54,553 nt of DNA from Candidatus Oscillochloris fontis (lineage in GTDB: Bacteria; Chloroflexota; Chloroflexia; Chloroflexales; Chloroflexaceae): the NCBI RefSeq assembly GCF_004138135.1, contig NZ_RYFD01000029.1, forward strand, positions 1 to 54,553. The letters are read 5' to 3'. This document shows, piece after piece, positions 35,302-45,904 of this stretch (position 1 is the first letter of the stretch; every line of letters begins with the position of its first letter). The notes beneath the pieces were generated by a model. It ran no database searches. It saw only the letters and a list, made by a program, of their open reading frames with translations, and had not been told where the DNA came from. The translations under genes and the position numbers were made by a program.

Positions 35302-35735
35302 GCGTGCTTTGGGCTAGGATGATCACTACCCAAGGTCGAGAGACCATTCCGCACACTCGTCACCAATTTGGTTAGCCGATCATCGAGATCTTCGAGTACC
35401 TGACGCGCATACTCATCCGCACCCGCCCGTACCTGCGCTGCTTCCTGTTCCGCATGCTGCAACAAGCGGGTACGTTCCGCATTGATCGCCTCAAGCAAGC
35501 CGCGCTCATCCAACACCTGCTTAACCCGCGCCTCAGCCTCAGCGATCAGCCGCTCCTGCTCCTGGATGATCCGGCGAGCGCGTTTCTGCTCCTCTGGAAT
35601 GGCCACCCGCATACGGTCGAGGATGTCCAGAATACGCTCCTCATCCACCAGCAACCGCCCAATGAAGAGCATCCGCCGACCATCCGCCAGCGCATCCTCT
35701 ATCTCATCGATCAAGTCGTCCAGTTCGATGGCCAT
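35298..35735 (-). CDS. Coiled-coil protein between coaD and yceD
   Basis: The 145-residue protein has an acidic N-terminus ([20 protein letters not shown]) and a long heptad helix from about residue 45 to 115 (EEQKRARRIIQEQERLIAEAEARVKQVL). It resembles DivIVA-like or ATP-synthase b-like coiled coils. I chose the ATG, which overlaps the coaD stop by one base (TGATG), with GAGGAGG upstream; a GTG one codon earlier is possible. No assigned function; coupling suggests a role with coaD. Confidence 0.75.
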   Translation of the reverse strand: MAIELDDLIDEIEDALADGRRMLFIGRLLVDEERILDILDRMRVAIPEEQKRARRIIQEQERLIAEAEARVKQVLDERGLLEAINAERTRLLQHAEQEAAQVRAGADEYARQVLEDLDDRLTKLVTSVRNGLSTLGSDHPSPKHA

Positions 35736-36220
35736 CACCCTCCTCGCGAGAACTTCTCACGCAGTGCCGCAATCACGTGTGGTGGCGCAAAATCTACCGG
35801 TTCACGCCCCAGCGCAGCCATCTCACGCACGGCACTGGAACTGACATGCCCATAGTGACGACCAGCGGCCAGCAAGACGACCTCAATCGAATCATCGAGG
35901 GCTTGGTTGATCTGGGCCATCTGATACTCAGCTTCAAAGTCGCTAACCGTGCGCAGCCCCCGTACCAGCGCACACGCCCCTACTGAACGTGCAAAATCAA
36001 CGGTGAGCGTATGGTAAGGCATCGCCTCGATCTCTGCGATCTGCGCAGTCGCTTCGCGCAAAAGCTCTAGCCGCTCCTCGGTGCTGAAGAGCAGATTCTT
36101 TTGCGGACGATCAAAGACCGCCATAATCACACGATCAAAGATACGAGTGGCCCGCCGGGCAATATCCAGATGAGCCAGCGTGACCGGATCAAAGCTGCCG
36201 GGATAGACTGCAATGCGCAT
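35735..36220 (-). CDS. coaD: Phosphopantetheine adenylyltransferase CoaD
   Basis: The 161-residue nucleotidyltransferase starts [20 protein letters not shown], with the (H/T)xGH-like nucleotide site given here as [21 protein letters not shown] and [13 protein letters not shown] also match. It transfers AMP from ATP to 4'-phosphopantetheine, the penultimate step of CoA synthesis. It lies 36 bases after rsmD; rsmD-coaD is a common pair. Confidence 0.95.
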   Translation of the reverse strand: MRIAVYPGSFDPVTLAHLDIARRATRIFDRVIMAVFDRPQKNLLFSTEERLELLREATAQIAEIEAMPYHTLTVDFARSVGACALVRGLRTVSDFEAEYQMAQINQALDDSIEVVLLAAGRHYGHVSSSAVREMAALGREPVDFAPPHVIAALREKFSRGG

Positions 36221-36256
36221 AGATGGTATCTCTGGGATAAGCGATGTTGCCCTACC

Positions 36257-36814
36257 CTACTCGGCATCAATCTCATAGATCGAAAAGCACGCATCGCCCA
36301 GACGACGAAACTTGATCCGAGTCAGATGCGGGTACGCATCAGCCAGTGTCACCCGCGCCGAGTGCCCAACCACCAAGAGTGTCCCCGGATGCCCAAGCTG
36401 GAAGCTACCTACATTATTGATCGTCTGTTCAATCTGCGGATCGGCATAGGGTGGATCCATCACTATTATATCATAGTGACCAACGCCGCGTTGGCTCTGG
36501 ATAAACCGATCCACCGGTAGGCAATGCACCTTACCGAGTGCATCAAGTTTGGTATGCCGCAGGTTCTCATTGATGATCGCACACACATGGGCATTCTGCT
36601 CGACAAAATCAGCCGCGCTGGCCCCGCGTGAAAGGCACTCGATCCCCAACGAGCCAGTGCCAGCATAGAGATCAAGCACCCGACCACGGATACGCCCATA
36701 GCCCTCTAAGATCGAGAAGAGTGACCCCTTGACCTTATCGAGCATCGGGCGAGTTCCCATGCCCTTGGGTGCCTTGAGGGTATGGCCTTTGGCTTTACCG
36801 GTAATGACACGCAT
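36257..36814 (-). CDS. rsmD: 16S rRNA (guanine966-N2)-methyltransferase RsmD
   Basis: The 185-residue Rossmann methyltransferase starts MRVITGKAKGHTLKAPKG, with SAM motif LDLYAGTGSLGIECLSRGA and catalytic motif IVMDPPYADPQ. I used the conserved start; longer readings run into the rpsI terminator. It methylates G966 of 16S rRNA during small-subunit assembly. Confidence 0.93.
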   Translation of the reverse strand: MRVITGKAKGHTLKAPKGMGTRPMLDKVKGSLFSILEGYGRIRGRVLDLYAGTGSLGIECLSRGASAADFVEQNAHVCAIINENLRHTKLDALGKVHCLPVDRFIQSQRGVGHYDIIVMDPPYADPQIEQTINNVGSFQLGHPGTLLVVGHSARVTLADAYPHLTRIKFRRLGDACFSIYEIDAE

Positions 36815-36840
36815 AGCAGTAGGGGGGAGAAGAAAGAGGT

Positions 36841-36861
36841 TCGGGGGCCAATGGCCCCCGA
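36841..36861. terminator. Hairpin after rpsI
   Basis: Perfect TCGGGGGCC/GGCCCCCGA arms with a 3-base loop, 23 bases past the rpsI stop on the minus strand. The following minus-strand sequence is pyrimidine-rich but lacks a clean T-run. Confidence 0.6.
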
Positions 36862-36883
36862 TTTCCAACACAAAACCGAACGC

Positions 36884-37282
36884 TTAACGCTTGGTGTACT
36901 GTGGTGCCTTACGCGCACGCTTGAGGCCCACCTTCTTGCGTTCCTTCATACGTGGATCGCGTGTCAGGAACCCGGCCTTCTTGAGCACCGCCCGCAACTC
37001 AGTGTCCATATCCAGCAGCGCCCGCGCCACACCGTGGCGTACCGCCCCGGCCTGGCTGGCCACGCCACCGCCACACACCTTGACCAGCACATTGAAGCTG
37101 CTCAAGTTGTTGGTCAGCGAGAGCGGCGAACGAATATCGCGCTGCAACACATCCCGCGCCCCGAAATAATCCTCCGGAGTGCGACCATTAACCACGAACT
37201 CCCCATTACCAGGGAAGAGACGCACCCGTGCGACTGACGTCTTGCGCCGCCCGGTGCCCTGGTAGTAGCGCTTTGCTTCCAT
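36884..37282 (-). CDS. rpsI: Small ribosomal subunit protein uS9
   Basis: The 132-residue protein has the S9 start [19 protein letters not shown], a middle [21 protein letters not shown], and the C-terminal [16 protein letters not shown] whose last residues reach the P-site tRNA. It is last in the ribosomal supercluster, 55 bases after rplM. Confidence 0.98.
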   Translation of the reverse strand: MEAKRYYQGTGRRKTSVARVRLFPGNGEFVVNGRTPEDYFGARDVLQRDIRSPLSLTNNLSSFNVLVKVCGGGVASQAGAVRHGVARALLDMDTELRAVLKKAGFLTRDPRMKERKKVGLKRARKAPQYTKR

Positions 37283-37337
37283 CGAAAACTCTCCTTCGTA
37301 TGACTGGGTTCGTCGCGAGAGCGACCATCACCCCTGT

Positions 37338-37769
37338 TTAGCGCGGTGTCCAGACCTTCGGCTGCTGGGCGGCATGTGGGTGCTTCGCGCCAGCATAGAT
37401 GCGCAACTTGCCCATCAGGTGGCGGCCCATACGGTTCTTGGGGAGCATCCCCTTGACCGCGATCCGCAGGATGCGATCAGGATGCTTAGCGAGCATCATC
37501 TTGTACGGTGTGGCCTTAATCCCGCCCGGATATCCACTGTGGCGGTAGTAGACCTTCTGGTCGGCCTTGCGGCCCATGATCTTAATCTTCTCGGCATTGA
37601 TGACGACCACAAAGTCGCCACCATCGAGCGAAGGCGTGAAGGTCGGCTTATGCTTGCCGCGCAAGAGAGTCGCGATCTGGGTGGCTAGCCGACCAAGGAC
37701 TTGGTTATCGGCATCAACCAACAGCCAATCGCGCTGTACTTCGGAAGGTTTCTGGTGGTAGGTCTTCAC
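37338..37769 (-). CDS. rplM: Large ribosomal subunit protein uL13
   Basis: The 143-residue protein starts at a GTG ([20 protein letters not shown]), the usual L13 start, with AGGAT upstream. Conserved segments include [44 protein letters not shown] and [14 protein letters not shown]. The longer ATG reading adds 21 unconserved residues. It pairs with rpsI as in most bacteria. Confidence 0.97.
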   Translation of the reverse strand: MKTYHQKPSEVQRDWLLVDADNQVLGRLATQIATLLRGKHKPTFTPSLDGGDFVVVINAEKIKIMGRKADQKVYYRHSGYPGGIKATPYKMMLAKHPDRILRIAVKGMLPKNRMGRHLMGKLRIYAGAKHPHAAQQPKVWTPR

Positions 37770-37868
37770 AGCTACTATCCTTATGTGTGTCTGGTTGTCG
37801 GCCGCGCCGCGCCACGGCCCAACCGACCTCAAAAATGTATCGTGCTCAACAACGCAGCATCGTCCGGG

Positions 37869-38657
37869 TTATTCTGGCGTCGCTCCATCATCCCATCGCA
37901 ACAGACCGGGCGGGTAGCCAACTGATACGAGGGTAAGCCCGTGGGGTACCGCCGTTGGCCCAGCAGCCTTACGGTCACGGCCCTCCAAAATGGACTGAAA
38001 GCCATCTGGGGTAATCTTACCGCGCCCAACTAACACCACTGTCCCAACGATCACCCGCACCATATGTTGTAAAAACGCATTCGCCGCGAGGTCAATTGCC
38101 ATCAGATGGCGGTCAAACATCGTCACCGGATGCAAACGGGCGGTGTAACATGTCCGCACCGTAGAGCGCTGCTCAGGGACAAGGGCCGTAAAGGCTGCAA
38201 AATCGTGGGTTCCCTCCAGGCGCACCAGCGCCTCCGCCATAGCCGCCTGATCCAATTGCTGCTCAACAAACCAGACATAGTTGCGTAGGTGTGGTAACCA
38301 AGCCGCATTGTTATCAATCAGGTAGCGATACGAACGGCGATGAGCCGAGTGGCGAGCATGAAAATCGTCATTGACCTCAGCAACCGCCTGGATCGCCACA
38401 TCGGGCGGAAGTTTCGCATTCATCCCGCGCAGGATAGTCCGGCGCGAGTGCCGAGTTTCGGTGCGAATATTGGCTACTTGGCCAATCGCATGAACCCCGG
38501 CATCGGTACGGCCAGCGAGATTCACCCGCCGACGTTCCTGGGTCAATCCCTCCCACGCCTGCTCCAGAGCCTCTTGCACCGAGCGACCCTGGTTTTGATA
38601 CTGCGACCCGATAAAATCGGTACCGTCGTATGCGAGGCGTAGGGCGATATTACGCAC
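37869..38657 (-). CDS. truA: tRNA pseudouridine(38-40) synthase TruA
   Basis: The 262-residue protein has the catalytic-Asp motif [16 protein letters not shown], an N-terminal [17 protein letters not shown] and a C-terminal [17 protein letters not shown]. It isomerises U38-U40 in tRNA anticodon stems. The start is one base past the rplQ stop. truA between rplQ and rplM is the standard order. Confidence 0.96.
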   Translation of the reverse strand: MRNIALRLAYDGTDFIGSQYQNQGRSVQEALEQAWEGLTQERRRVNLAGRTDAGVHAIGQVANIRTETRHSRRTILRGMNAKLPPDVAIQAVAEVNDDFHARHSAHRRSYRYLIDNNAAWLPHLRNYVWFVEQQLDQAAMAEALVRLEGTHDFAAFTALVPEQRSTVRTCYTARLHPVTMFDRHLMAIDLAANAFLQHMVRVIVGTVVLVGRGKITPDGFQSILEGRDRKAAGPTAVPHGLTLVSVGYPPGLLRWDDGATPE

Positions 38658-38658
38658 G

Positions 38659-39009
38659 TTAGACCAACTCGATCAGCGCCATTTCGGCACCGTCACCCAT
38701 GCGCGGGCCAATCTTGGTGATACGGGTATAGCCACCATTACGCCCAGAGTACTCCTGGGGAGCAAAGGTGAAGAGCTTGCGCATGGCATCCTTGCTATTC
38801 AGCTTGGAGAGCGCCATACGGCGCGCATGCGGCGTATCTACACGGGCGATGGTGATCAACTTCTCGATCTCCGGCTGAACCGCCTTCGCCTTGGCCAACG
38901 TGGTGCGGATACGACGATGATCGATCAGAGCGACCATCAGGTTGCGGTAGAGGGCTTTGCGGTGCTCGTAGGAGCGTCCCAGCAATTTCCCTGCGTGTCG
39001 GTGTCGCAT
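38659..39009 (-). CDS. rplQ: Large ribosomal subunit protein bL17
   Basis: The 116-residue protein starts [20 protein letters not shown], the canonical L17 opening, after AAGGATAG. I rejected a start 9 codons upstream because it is unconserved. It ends [20 protein letters not shown], typical of L17. Confidence 0.97.
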   Translation of the reverse strand: MRHRHAGKLLGRSYEHRKALYRNLMVALIDHRRIRTTLAKAKAVQPEIEKLITIARVDTPHARRMALSKLNSKDAMRKLFTFAPQEYSGRNGGYTRITKIGPRMGDGAEMALIELV

Positions 39010-39069
39010 TATCTCTATCCTTATCGGCTCAGGCACGCGGGATGCCTGAGCCAGTTATTATAGGTCTGC

Positions 39070-40062
39070 CTATTCAGCTTCGGCTGGCTCGATAACTGCC
39101 GCGTCAGCCTCACTCAACGAACCACTCCCCGACTGCTGAGCGATATAGCCACGCTCCACCAGCCGGTCGCGGATCTCCTCCATAGACTTCTGCCCCAGAT
39201 TACGCACCGAGAGCAGCGCCTTCTCGTCCATCTGCAACACTTGGCCAACCTTGGTAATGTCGGCGCGCTTGAGGCAGTTGTAGGTACGAGTCGAGAGATC
39301 CAGATCCTCAATCGGCGTATCATAGATATCCGACGGGATGGCCAGACCACTCGGTGCGGGCAACTCCTCCTCTTCAACCGCCAAGCGGTTGAAGTCGGCG
39401 ATAGTCTGGCTATACTGCACCAACACCTGGGCCGCGTGGCTGAGCGCATCACCCGGCTTCACCGTTCCGTCCGTCCAGATCTCGATGAGCAGACGGTCAA
39501 AGTCGGTGGCTTGGCCGATACGGGTATTCTCAACCACATAGTTGACCCGTGGCACCGGCGTGAAGATCGCATCAACTGGGATCTCACCAATCGGCAAGAC
39601 ATCGCGCTGATCAGCAGAGACATAGCCACGGCCACGCTCTACCGTCATCTCGATCTCCAACCGCGCAATCTCCGAATCGAGCGTACAGATGTAGTGGTTC
39701 GGATTGACCAACTCGATGTTACTCGGAACATCAATGTCCTTGGCCGTGACGATACCTGGGCCACGCTTGGTGAGCAGCACCTTAACGGGGCGCTCGGCAT
39801 ACGAGCGCAGGCGCACGCCCTTAATGTTCAGCACAATCTCGGTAACGTCTTCTTTTACGCCCTCAATCGTTGAGAACTCATGGAACACACCATCAATCTT
39901 GATCTTGGTGATCGCTGAACCAGGAATGGACGAGATCAGCACGCGACGCAGCGCGTTGCCAAGCGTATGCCCGTACCCCGGATCGAGCGGCTCGATCTTG
40001 AAGCGTCCATAATTCTCAGCCGCCTGCACAACCTCAATCTTGGGCATGGCGATATCAAGCAC
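39070..40062 (-). CDS. rpoA: RNA polymerase alpha subunit
   Basis: About 330 residues. The N-terminal dimerisation domain shows FKIEPLDPGYGHTLGNALRRVLISSIPG. The C-terminal domain (LSTRTYNCLKRADITKVGQVL, LGQKSMEEIRDRLVERGY) contacts UP elements and activators. I chose GTG (MLDIAMPKIEVV), 6 bases after AAGGAGG; MPKIEVV at 40047 is also possible. It lies between rpsD and rplQ as usual. Confidence 0.97.
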   Translation of the reverse strand: MLDIAMPKIEVVQAAENYGRFKIEPLDPGYGHTLGNALRRVLISSIPGSAITKIKIDGVFHEFSTIEGVKEDVTEIVLNIKGVRLRSYAERPVKVLLTKRGPGIVTAKDIDVPSNIELVNPNHYICTLDSEIARLEIEMTVERGRGYVSADQRDVLPIGEIPVDAIFTPVPRVNYVVENTRIGQATDFDRLLIEIWTDGTVKPGDALSHAAQVLVQYSQTIADFNRLAVEEEELPAPSGLAIPSDIYDTPIEDLDLSTRTYNCLKRADITKVGQVLQMDEKALLSVRNLGQKSMEEIRDRLVERGYIAQQSGSGSLSEADAAVIEPAEAE

Positions 40063-40159
40063 GGGTAGCCTCCTTAAAGCCTTGAAGATCTCAGATGACA
40101 AACGGCAGGTTGTCGAACGCCACCATCGACCATCTGCAATCGACCATCATCAGAAGCTC

Positions 40160-40780
40160 TTACCGGCTGTAGAACTCGACGATGAGCTGCTCGTTGATCC
40201 CAGCCTCAGCATCCTCACGGCGGGGCAGCGCAATCACCGTTCCAGAGAGATCTGCACCATCGAGGCGCAGCCAGTCTGGTGCCCGATACTTGTTCAGGTC
40301 ACCGCTGTCAACCAGGTTCTTAAAATAGGCCCGCCGCCGACTCTCCGGGCGAACCGAAATCACCTGGCCGATCTTGAGGGTGAAGGAAGGAATATTGGTC
40401 TTGCGGCCATCAACCATGATATGGCCATGGGTGACGAGCTGGCGCGCCTGGGCGCGGGTCGTCGCCATACCGAGGCGATAGACGACATTATCCAGGCGAC
40501 GCTCCAGCAAGCTCAGCAGATACTCGCCGGTCACCCCGCTACGGCGGGCGGCCTGCTCAAAGATCCGCCGGAACTGCCGCTCCAGCACGCCATAGATAAA
40601 CTTTGCCTTCTGCTTCTCCATCAACTGGAGACCATAATCAGAGACCTGGCGGCGCCGCGCATTCGGGCCATGCTGTCCAGGTGGATACGAGCGCTTATTG
40701 AGAATGCGCTGCCCCTTCTCGGTGATACCGATACCAAGGCGGCGGCTAACTTTCCCGACGGGGCCATGATAACGCGCCAT
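40160..40780 (-). CDS. rpsD: Small ribosomal subunit protein uS4
   Basis: The 206-residue protein has the S4 start [16 protein letters not shown] and the S4 RNA-binding domain ([40 protein letters not shown]). There is no N-terminal Cys4 zinc knuckle, so it is the Cys-free form. S4 nucleates 16S folding and can repress its own operon. A 196-base gap separates it from rpsK; I see nothing definite in that gap. Confidence 0.98.
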   Translation of the reverse strand: MARYHGPVGKVSRRLGIGITEKGQRILNKRSYPPGQHGPNARRRQVSDYGLQLMEKQKAKFIYGVLERQFRRIFEQAARRSGVTGEYLLSLLERRLDNVVYRLGMATTRAQARQLVTHGHIMVDGRKTNIPSFTLKIGQVISVRPESRRRAYFKNLVDSGDLNKYRAPDWLRLDGADLSGTVIALPRREDAEAGINEQLIVEFYSR

Positions 40781-40976
40781 ACTACATCTGCCTCCACATA
40801 GGTGCGGTGGGTTCGCCCCACCAACAATGAACTCACTCTAGCTGTGGGATGGGCGCTTGTGCGGCGGAATAATCATCCGCAGCGACTATCGTGGTGGGCG
40901 CCCGGGGCACTGCCCTGCGGTTCCATTCCACAATCGTCCCAACAGCTCCAACATCAACAACGACGCACTCCAACCC

Positions 40977-41387
40977 TTACACGCGGCGGCGCTTGGGCGG
41001 GCGGCAACCATTGTGCGGAATGGGCGTCACATCGGTGATTGACGTCACCTGTAGCCCTGCAGCCTGAAGCGAACGAATCGCCGCCTCACGACCTGAACCG
41101 GGCCCCTTCACAAATACCTCAATCGCACGCATGCCATTCTCCATCGCCTTGCGCGCCGCGCTATCGGCGGTGATCTGAGCGGCATACGGGGTGCTCTTGC
41201 GCGAACCCTTAAACCCACCCTGACCGGCGCTGGCCCAGCAGACCACTGCGCCCGACGGATCGGTAATCGTTACGATGGTGTTGTTGAAGGTGCTCAACAC
41301 ATGAGCCTGACCACGCGGAATGTTCTTGCGCTCACGGCGCCGACCACGCTGCCGGGTTGCGGTTGCCTTCTGACCTTTCGGGGGCAT
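40977..41387 (-). CDS. rpsK: Small ribosomal subunit protein uS11
   Basis: The 136-residue protein starts [15 protein letters not shown] after AAGGAG. Conserved parts are [42 protein letters not shown] and the end [18 protein letters not shown]. It forms the platform of the 30S subunit near the E site. Confidence 0.98.
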   Translation of the reverse strand: MPPKGQKATATRQRGRRRERKNIPRGQAHVLSTFNNTIVTITDPSGAVVCWASAGQGGFKGSRKSTPYAAQITADSAARKAMENGMRAIEVFVKGPGSGREAAIRSLQAAGLQVTSITDVTPIPHNGCRPPKRRRV

Positions 41388-41462
41388 AGATCTCTCCTTA
41401 ACACACAACGGGCACAGGCAGGCACACTCTGCCCACCTGTGCATCAAACCGCTGTTGGTACG

Positions 41463-41843
41463 TTACTTCTTGGTCTTCTTCTTGATCCCAATTGCCTGAC
41501 CCTTACGACCACGGCGGGTGCGGGCATTGGTGCGGGTACGCTGGCCACGCACGGGCATACCCCGGCGGTGGCGCAGGCCACGGTAGCAGCCGATGTCCAT
41601 CAGCCGCTTGATGTTCAACTGCACCTCACGGCGCAGATCACCCTCGACCCGGTACTCACGATCAACGATCTCACGAATACGTCCGACTTCTTCCTCGGTC
41701 AGATCGCGTACCCGCGTCTCCGGGTTGACATTGGCCTTACGTAGTACGTCCAGGCCATTCGAGGGTCCGATTCCAAAGATGTAGCGAATCGAGATCTCGA
41801 TCTTTTTGTTGCGGGGAATATCTACCCCAGCGATACGTGCCAT
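41463..41843 (-). CDS. rpsM: Small ribosomal subunit protein uS13
   Basis: The 126-residue protein starts [21 protein letters not shown], with the helix-turn segment [26 protein letters not shown] and a Lys-rich tail that contacts P-site tRNA. It leads rpsK and follows rpmJ, the usual order. Confidence 0.98.
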   Translation of the reverse strand: MARIAGVDIPRNKKIEISIRYIFGIGPSNGLDVLRKANVNPETRVRDLTEEEVGRIREIVDREYRVEGDLRREVQLNIKRLMDIGCYRGLRHRRGMPVRGQRTRTNARTRRGRKGQAIGIKKKTKK

Positions 41844-41944
41844 GAACTTCCTCGTACTAAAACGATCTCAGCAACGCACTCCAACCATTCCGACCCTGCA
41901 TTGCAACAGTCGGGCCTGGAGCGCCAACTGCCGTATGCTGCCAA

Positions 41945-42061
41945 CTAGCCCTGCCGCTGCTTGTGCTTGGGTGTGCGCGAGCAAATCACGCGAATGATAC
42001 CCTTACGCTTGATTACCTTACAGTACTCGCAGCGCGGCTTTACTGAAGCTCGAACCTTCAC
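41945..42061 (-). CDS. rpmJ: Large ribosomal subunit protein bL36
   Basis: A 38-residue frame starting at [23 protein letters not shown] and on to a Lys/Gln-rich end. The C-x2-C…C…H set (CEYC, ICS, KHK) is the zinc-binding form of L36. GGGGAGG lies 6 bases upstream. It sits between infA and rpsM as in most bacteria. Confidence 0.95.
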   Translation of the reverse strand: MKVRASVKPRCEYCKVIKRKGIIRVICSRTPKHKQRQG

Positions 42062-42140
42062 AATCAACCTCCCCTCACAGTGGCACACAATGTCCCACCG
42101 CATGCTGTCTGGTCAATCCAGCATGTGCCTTTGAACAGCG

Positions 42141-42362
42141 CTACTTGTAGCGGTAGGTAATCCGACCACGAGTCAGATCATAGGGCGAGAGCTCGACCAA
42201 TACCCGGTCGCCCTTCAAAATACGAATATAGTTCATCCGCATCTTGCCTGAGATATGGGCCAAGACTTCATGCCCATTCTCTAGTTCGACACGAAACATT
42301 GCATTCGGCAGTGGTTCCGTGATCGTACCTTCCATCTCGATCACGTCCTTCTTTTTCGACAT
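42141..42362 (-). CDS. infA: Translation initiation factor IF-1
   Basis: The 73-residue OB-fold protein starts [20 protein letters not shown] and continues [33 protein letters not shown], nearly the bacterial consensus. It blocks the 30S A site during initiation. Its ATG comes one base after the adk stop (TGATATG), with AAGGAG inside adk. Confidence 0.98.
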   Translation of the reverse strand: MSKKKDVIEMEGTITEPLPNAMFRVELENGHEVLAHISGKMRMNYIRILKGDRVLVELSPYDLTRGRITYRYK

Positions 42363-42363
42363 A

Positions 42364-43041
42364 TCACTCCTTCGGTGGTGCCGTTAGCTCAGGATTGATA
42401 TTCAGAGCTAGGAGCATTGCATCAGCGACCAAAGAGATTTCGCGCTGCCCGTCAATCTCGTGCAGCAATCCTTGGTGCTTGTAGTAATCAATCAGCGGTG
42501 CGGTCTGAGTAAAGTAGACATCCAGACGGTTCTGAGCCGTCTCGAGCGAGTCGTCACTGCGCTGATAGAGCTTACCGGTGCATGCATCACAAATTCCCGG
42601 CCGATGGGACGGGAAGTAATAGATATTATATGTAGCCCCGCAGGTTTTGCAAGTCTGGCGACCAGCAATCCGGCGCAGCAGCACATCCTGCGGCACAAAG
42701 AGGTACAGCACGGCATCAATCGTGCTCCCATGCTTGGACAACGCCTGCTCCAGCGCGGTCGCCTGTTCCAACGTGCGCGGAAAACCGTCGAAGATGACCC
42801 CATTGGCGCAATCCGGCTGCGCAATGCGCTCCAGAATCATGCCAATCACGACCTCATCGGGAACAAGCTCACCACGATCCATATAGGACTTCGCCAACAA
42901 GCCCAACTCGGTCCCTTCACTCAGAGCTGCACGAAAGAGATCACCACTTGCGACATGGCTCAGAGAAGTACGCTCAGAAAGGGTCTTTGCCTGGGTTCCC
43001 TTACCAGCACCAGGCGGTCCAAGCAGAATAACATTGGTCAT
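42364..43041 (-). CDS. adk: Adenylate kinase
   Basis: The 225-residue enzyme interconverts ATP, AMP and ADP. The P-loop is [11 protein letters not shown] at the N-terminus, and the AMP-binding [10 protein letters not shown] is present. The LID domain carries a Cys4 zinc site (CKTCG…CDACTG), the zinc-type LID of Gram-positive-like enzymes. I chose the ATG giving MTNVILLG. secY is upstream and infA immediately downstream; the map gene often between them is missing. Confidence 0.97.
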   Translation of the reverse strand: MTNVILLGPPGAGKGTQAKTLSERTSLSHVASGDLFRAALSEGTELGLLAKSYMDRGELVPDEVVIGMILERIAQPDCANGVIFDGFPRTLEQATALEQALSKHGSTIDAVLYLFVPQDVLLRRIAGRQTCKTCGATYNIYYFPSHRPGICDACTGKLYQRSDDSLETAQNRLDVYFTQTAPLIDYYKHQGLLHEIDGQREISLVADAMLLALNINPELTAPPKE

Positions 43042-43174
43042 GATCGATGCCTCGTGTATCAAAACCGCATTGGTTCGCGTGTTTTGCCCGCTGTTACCAC
43101 AATTCAGCGCCTGTCACCACCATGCAGTGCCAAGACTGCTTACTATACCACTAAATCGCCATCCCGGTAACGGC

Positions 43175-44527
43175 CTAGCGAGTCAAGAAGCCCTCATAAT
43201 CGCGCATGATCAGTTGGGATTCAAGTTGGCGCATCGTATCAATCGCCACACCCACCACAATCAGCAGCGCCGTACTTCCTAAGCCAAGCTGCACCCCGGT
43301 AATGCTCTGGGTCAGGAAGGGCAAAATAGCCACCAGACCCAAGAAGAGTGCCCCCACCAACGTGATCCGATTCAGAATGCGCCCCAGGTACTCCTCAGTC
43401 TTCTTACCGGGACGAATCCCTGGAATGAAGCCGCCATTGCGCTGGAGACTATCGGGGATATCCTGTTGGCTGAAGAGCACAATGGTATAGAAGTAGGTAA
43501 AGCCGACCGTGAGCAGGAAGAGTAGGATCATATAGACAACCCCACCACTCTGGCCGGTCGGATTAAAGGTGGTGTAGAAGAAACCAGCAATCGCATTACC
43601 GATCCCCTCGACCCCAGGGCGGTAAAACCACGAGGCAATGATCCCAGGGAAGATGATGATGCTCTGAGCGAAGATCAGCGGAATCATCCCCGCCATATTC
43701 ACCTTGAGCGGAATATTGCTACTCTGACCACCATAGACTTTATTGCCCCGCACACGCTTGGCATACTGCACGGGAATACGGCGCTGCCCCTCTTGGACAA
43801 GCACCATGCCAACAATCGTCACCAGCGCAATGATCAGGAAGCCGACCACACCAATAAAGGTGCTCAAACCACCCGCCTGGCTGACCTCGAAGCCCTGAAT
43901 GATCATACCGGGCAATCGCGAGACGATACCACCGAAGATGATCACCGAGATACCCTGACCAATACCACGCTCATTGATCTGCTCACCCAACCAGACCAGC
44001 AACATCGTCCCGGCAACCATCGTGGTGAGAATGGTAAAGGTGGGCAAGAAGTTACTAGCAATGTTAAAGGGCGAACGGAAGAGCGACTGCGCCAGATCGC
44101 TGGTTGGATTGACCGTATACTCCAGCGTTTGGGTCTGACCATAGGCTTGCAGATAGGCCAGCGGGATCGTCAACCACATCTGGTAGCGGTTCATCTTGAT
44201 CCGGCCCTGCTCACCCTCTTTGCTCAACTCTTGGAGCGCCGGGATGAGCGGTTGAAGCAACTGCATAATAATCGAGGCTGTGATGTAGGGATAGACCCCC
44301 ATCGCCGCCACGGAGAAGTTTTGCAGCGCCCCACCAGCGAAGATATTGAGCAACTGAGCCAACTGGTTGGTGGCCAGTGCATCCTGGAGCTGAGCAAGCG
44401 AGGTCGGATTAATATTTGGAACCGGAATATGCGCGATCAGGCGGAAGATCATCAACATCCCCAGTGTGAAGAGGATGCGACGGCGCAGATCTGGCAACTG
44501 AATAGCGCGAAGCACAGCTTGGAGCAT
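43175..44527 (-). CDS. secY: Protein translocase subunit SecY
   Basis: The 450-residue integral membrane protein has about ten helices. The start is MLQAVLRAIQLPDLRRRILF after GAGGG. Recognised segments include FAGGALQNFSVAAMGVYPYITASIIMQLL (plug region and helix 2), PVQYAKRVRG and the C-terminal MRDYEGFLTR. It forms the Sec channel with SecE/SecG. Its place at the end of the spc-type block after rplO is standard. Confidence 0.97.
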   Translation of the reverse strand: MLQAVLRAIQLPDLRRRILFTLGMLMIFRLIAHIPVPNINPTSLAQLQDALATNQLAQLLNIFAGGALQNFSVAAMGVYPYITASIIMQLLQPLIPALQELSKEGEQGRIKMNRYQMWLTIPLAYLQAYGQTQTLEYTVNPTSDLAQSLFRSPFNIASNFLPTFTILTTMVAGTMLLVWLGEQINERGIGQGISVIIFGGIVSRLPGMIIQGFEVSQAGGLSTFIGVVGFLIIALVTIVGMVLVQEGQRRIPVQYAKRVRGNKVYGGQSSNIPLKVNMAGMIPLIFAQSIIIFPGIIASWFYRPGVEGIGNAIAGFFYTTFNPTGQSGGVVYMILLFLLTVGFTYFYTIVLFSQQDIPDSLQRNGGFIPGIRPGKKTEEYLGRILNRITLVGALFLGLVAILPFLTQSITGVQLGLGSTALLIVVGVAIDTMRQLESQLIMRDYEGFLTR

Positions 44528-44614
44528 CGGGATACCCTCTGGATGAGCGACAATAACGGTACTCGCCACGGGCCACACCAGCAACCCGTAGCGAGCACTA
44601 TTGTATCGGTTGGC

Positions 44615-45136
44615 TTACGCCTGCGCCTTTTTCTTGGCGTTGCGTCCACCGTAGTTGGGGCCACGCGAGCGCGAATGGCGCTCAACAACCCAGGGCAACT
44701 CGACAACCGTACCACCGGCAGCCTCGATCTTCTGGCGAGCACTCGTGGAGAACTTGTGGGCCTTGACCGTCAGGGCCGCACTAATCTCACCATCACCCAA
44801 GATCTTGACTGGCATGGTCTTGCGGCGTACCACACGTGCCTCCAGCAGGCTCTCTGGGGTCACCTCAACATCGGCTGGCCACTCGGCCAGATCGCCGACA
44901 TTGAGCACCTCATAATCCACGCGGAAGATGTTGGTAAAGCCACGCTTGAAGGGCATACGCTTGACCAAACGGTTCTGGCCACCCTCAAAGGTGCGGTAGG
45001 GATTGGAGCCAGAACGGGACTTCTGACCCATCATACCCTTACCAGCAGTCTTGCCCTTCCCGGAGCCAGCACCGCGTCCGAGCCGCTTGCTCTTGCTATT
45101 TGAGCCTTCGGCGGGTTTCAGATCGTGCAGTTTCAT
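44615..45136 (-). CDS. rplO: Large ribosomal subunit protein uL15
   Basis: The 173-residue protein starts [22 protein letters not shown], with the Gly/Lys-rich [22 protein letters not shown] extension that threads into 23S rRNA. It is somewhat longer than the typical 145-150 residues because of a C-terminal basic tail ([21 protein letters not shown]). The start overlaps the rpmD stop by 4 bases. Confidence 0.97.
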   Translation of the reverse strand: MKLHDLKPAEGSNSKSKRLGRGAGSGKGKTAGKGMMGQKSRSGSNPYRTFEGGQNRLVKRMPFKRGFTNIFRVDYEVLNVGDLAEWPADVEVTPESLLEARVVRRKTMPVKILGDGEISAALTVKAHKFSTSARQKIEAAGGTVVELPWVVERHSRSRGPNYGGRNAKKKAQA

Positions 45137-45330
45137 TCCGTCACCTCGTCGGCAATTTCTTCAACCGACACCAGGTGCTTGACCTTAAAGATCATTCCCC
45201 GGACAGCCGGGTTATCGGGTTTGATCACCGAGTGGTTCAGCTTGCGCAGACCGAGGGAGAAGACCGTCTCCTTCTGATCCTTTGCATAGCCAATCACACT
45301 CTTGGTGTAAGTAATCTTCAGCTTACTCAT
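45133..45330 (-). CDS. rpmD: Large ribosomal subunit protein uL30
   Basis: The 65-residue protein contains [39 protein letters not shown] and [10 protein letters not shown], all standard L30 features. It overlaps both neighbours (rpsE and rplO) by 4 bases. Confidence 0.96.
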   Translation of the reverse strand: MSKLKITYTKSVIGYAKDQKETVFSLGLRKLNHSVIKPDNPAVRGMIFKVKHLVSVEEIADEVTE

Positions 45331-45875
45331 GCCGCCGCCTCCTGGTCGGTCACCTTATGGCGAGCACGCCGGGCAACCAATTCCTGGGTGGTCATATCAC
45401 GGCGACGGGCCATCTCGCCGAGCGAGACCAACTCACTCAACGCCTGGTAGGCCGCCTTCACCACGTTGACCGGGTTATTGCTGCCATAGACCTTGGAGAG
45501 CAGATCCTTGATCCCGGCTGCTTCAACCACCGGGCGCACACCCCGACCAGCGATAACGCCGGTACCGGGCGCTGCCGGGCGGATCATCACCTTGGTTGCG
45601 GAGAACTTGGTCATCACCTCGTGGGGGATGGTCGTATTCACCAAGGGGATGCGAATAATATTCTTCTTGGCAGCCTCGGTTCCCTTACGGATCGCCTCAG
45701 GCACCTCAGCAGCCTTACCCATACCGACGCCGACGTGGCCCTTACCATCGCCGACCACCACCACCGTGCTAAAGCTAAAGCGCCGACCGCCCTTGACCAC
45801 CTTAGAGACGCGATTGATCTGAACAACGCGCTCCTCGAGTTCAAGCGACTCAGCGTTAATACGTTCTCGCTTCAC
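45327..45875 (-). CDS. rpsE: Small ribosomal subunit protein uS5
   Basis: About 182 residues from a GTG ([20 protein letters not shown]) placed 6 bases after GGAGG; a longer ATG reading adds 10 unconserved residues. The double-stranded RNA-binding fold shows [30 protein letters not shown], and the C-terminal domain [26 protein letters not shown]5 contributes to decoding fidelity and mRNA entry. Confidence 0.97.
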   Translation of the reverse strand: MKRERINAESLELEERVVQINRVSKVVKGGRRFSFSTVVVVGDGKGHVGVGMGKAAEVPEAIRKGTEAAKKNIIRIPLVNTTIPHEVMTKFSATKVMIRPAAPGTGVIAGRGVRPVVEAAGIKDLLSKVYGSNNPVNVVKAAYQALSELVSLGEMARRRDMTTQELVARRARHKVTDQEAAA

Positions 45876-45904
45876 AGTTCCTCCGGAAAGCTGCCCGAGG
45901 GGCA

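Noticed and set aside
43793-45103. Plus-strand 436-residue frame across secY-rplO
   Set aside because: Long because of antisense codon bias. It covers three certain minus-strand genes and is rich in unlikely His/Gln/Thr runs.
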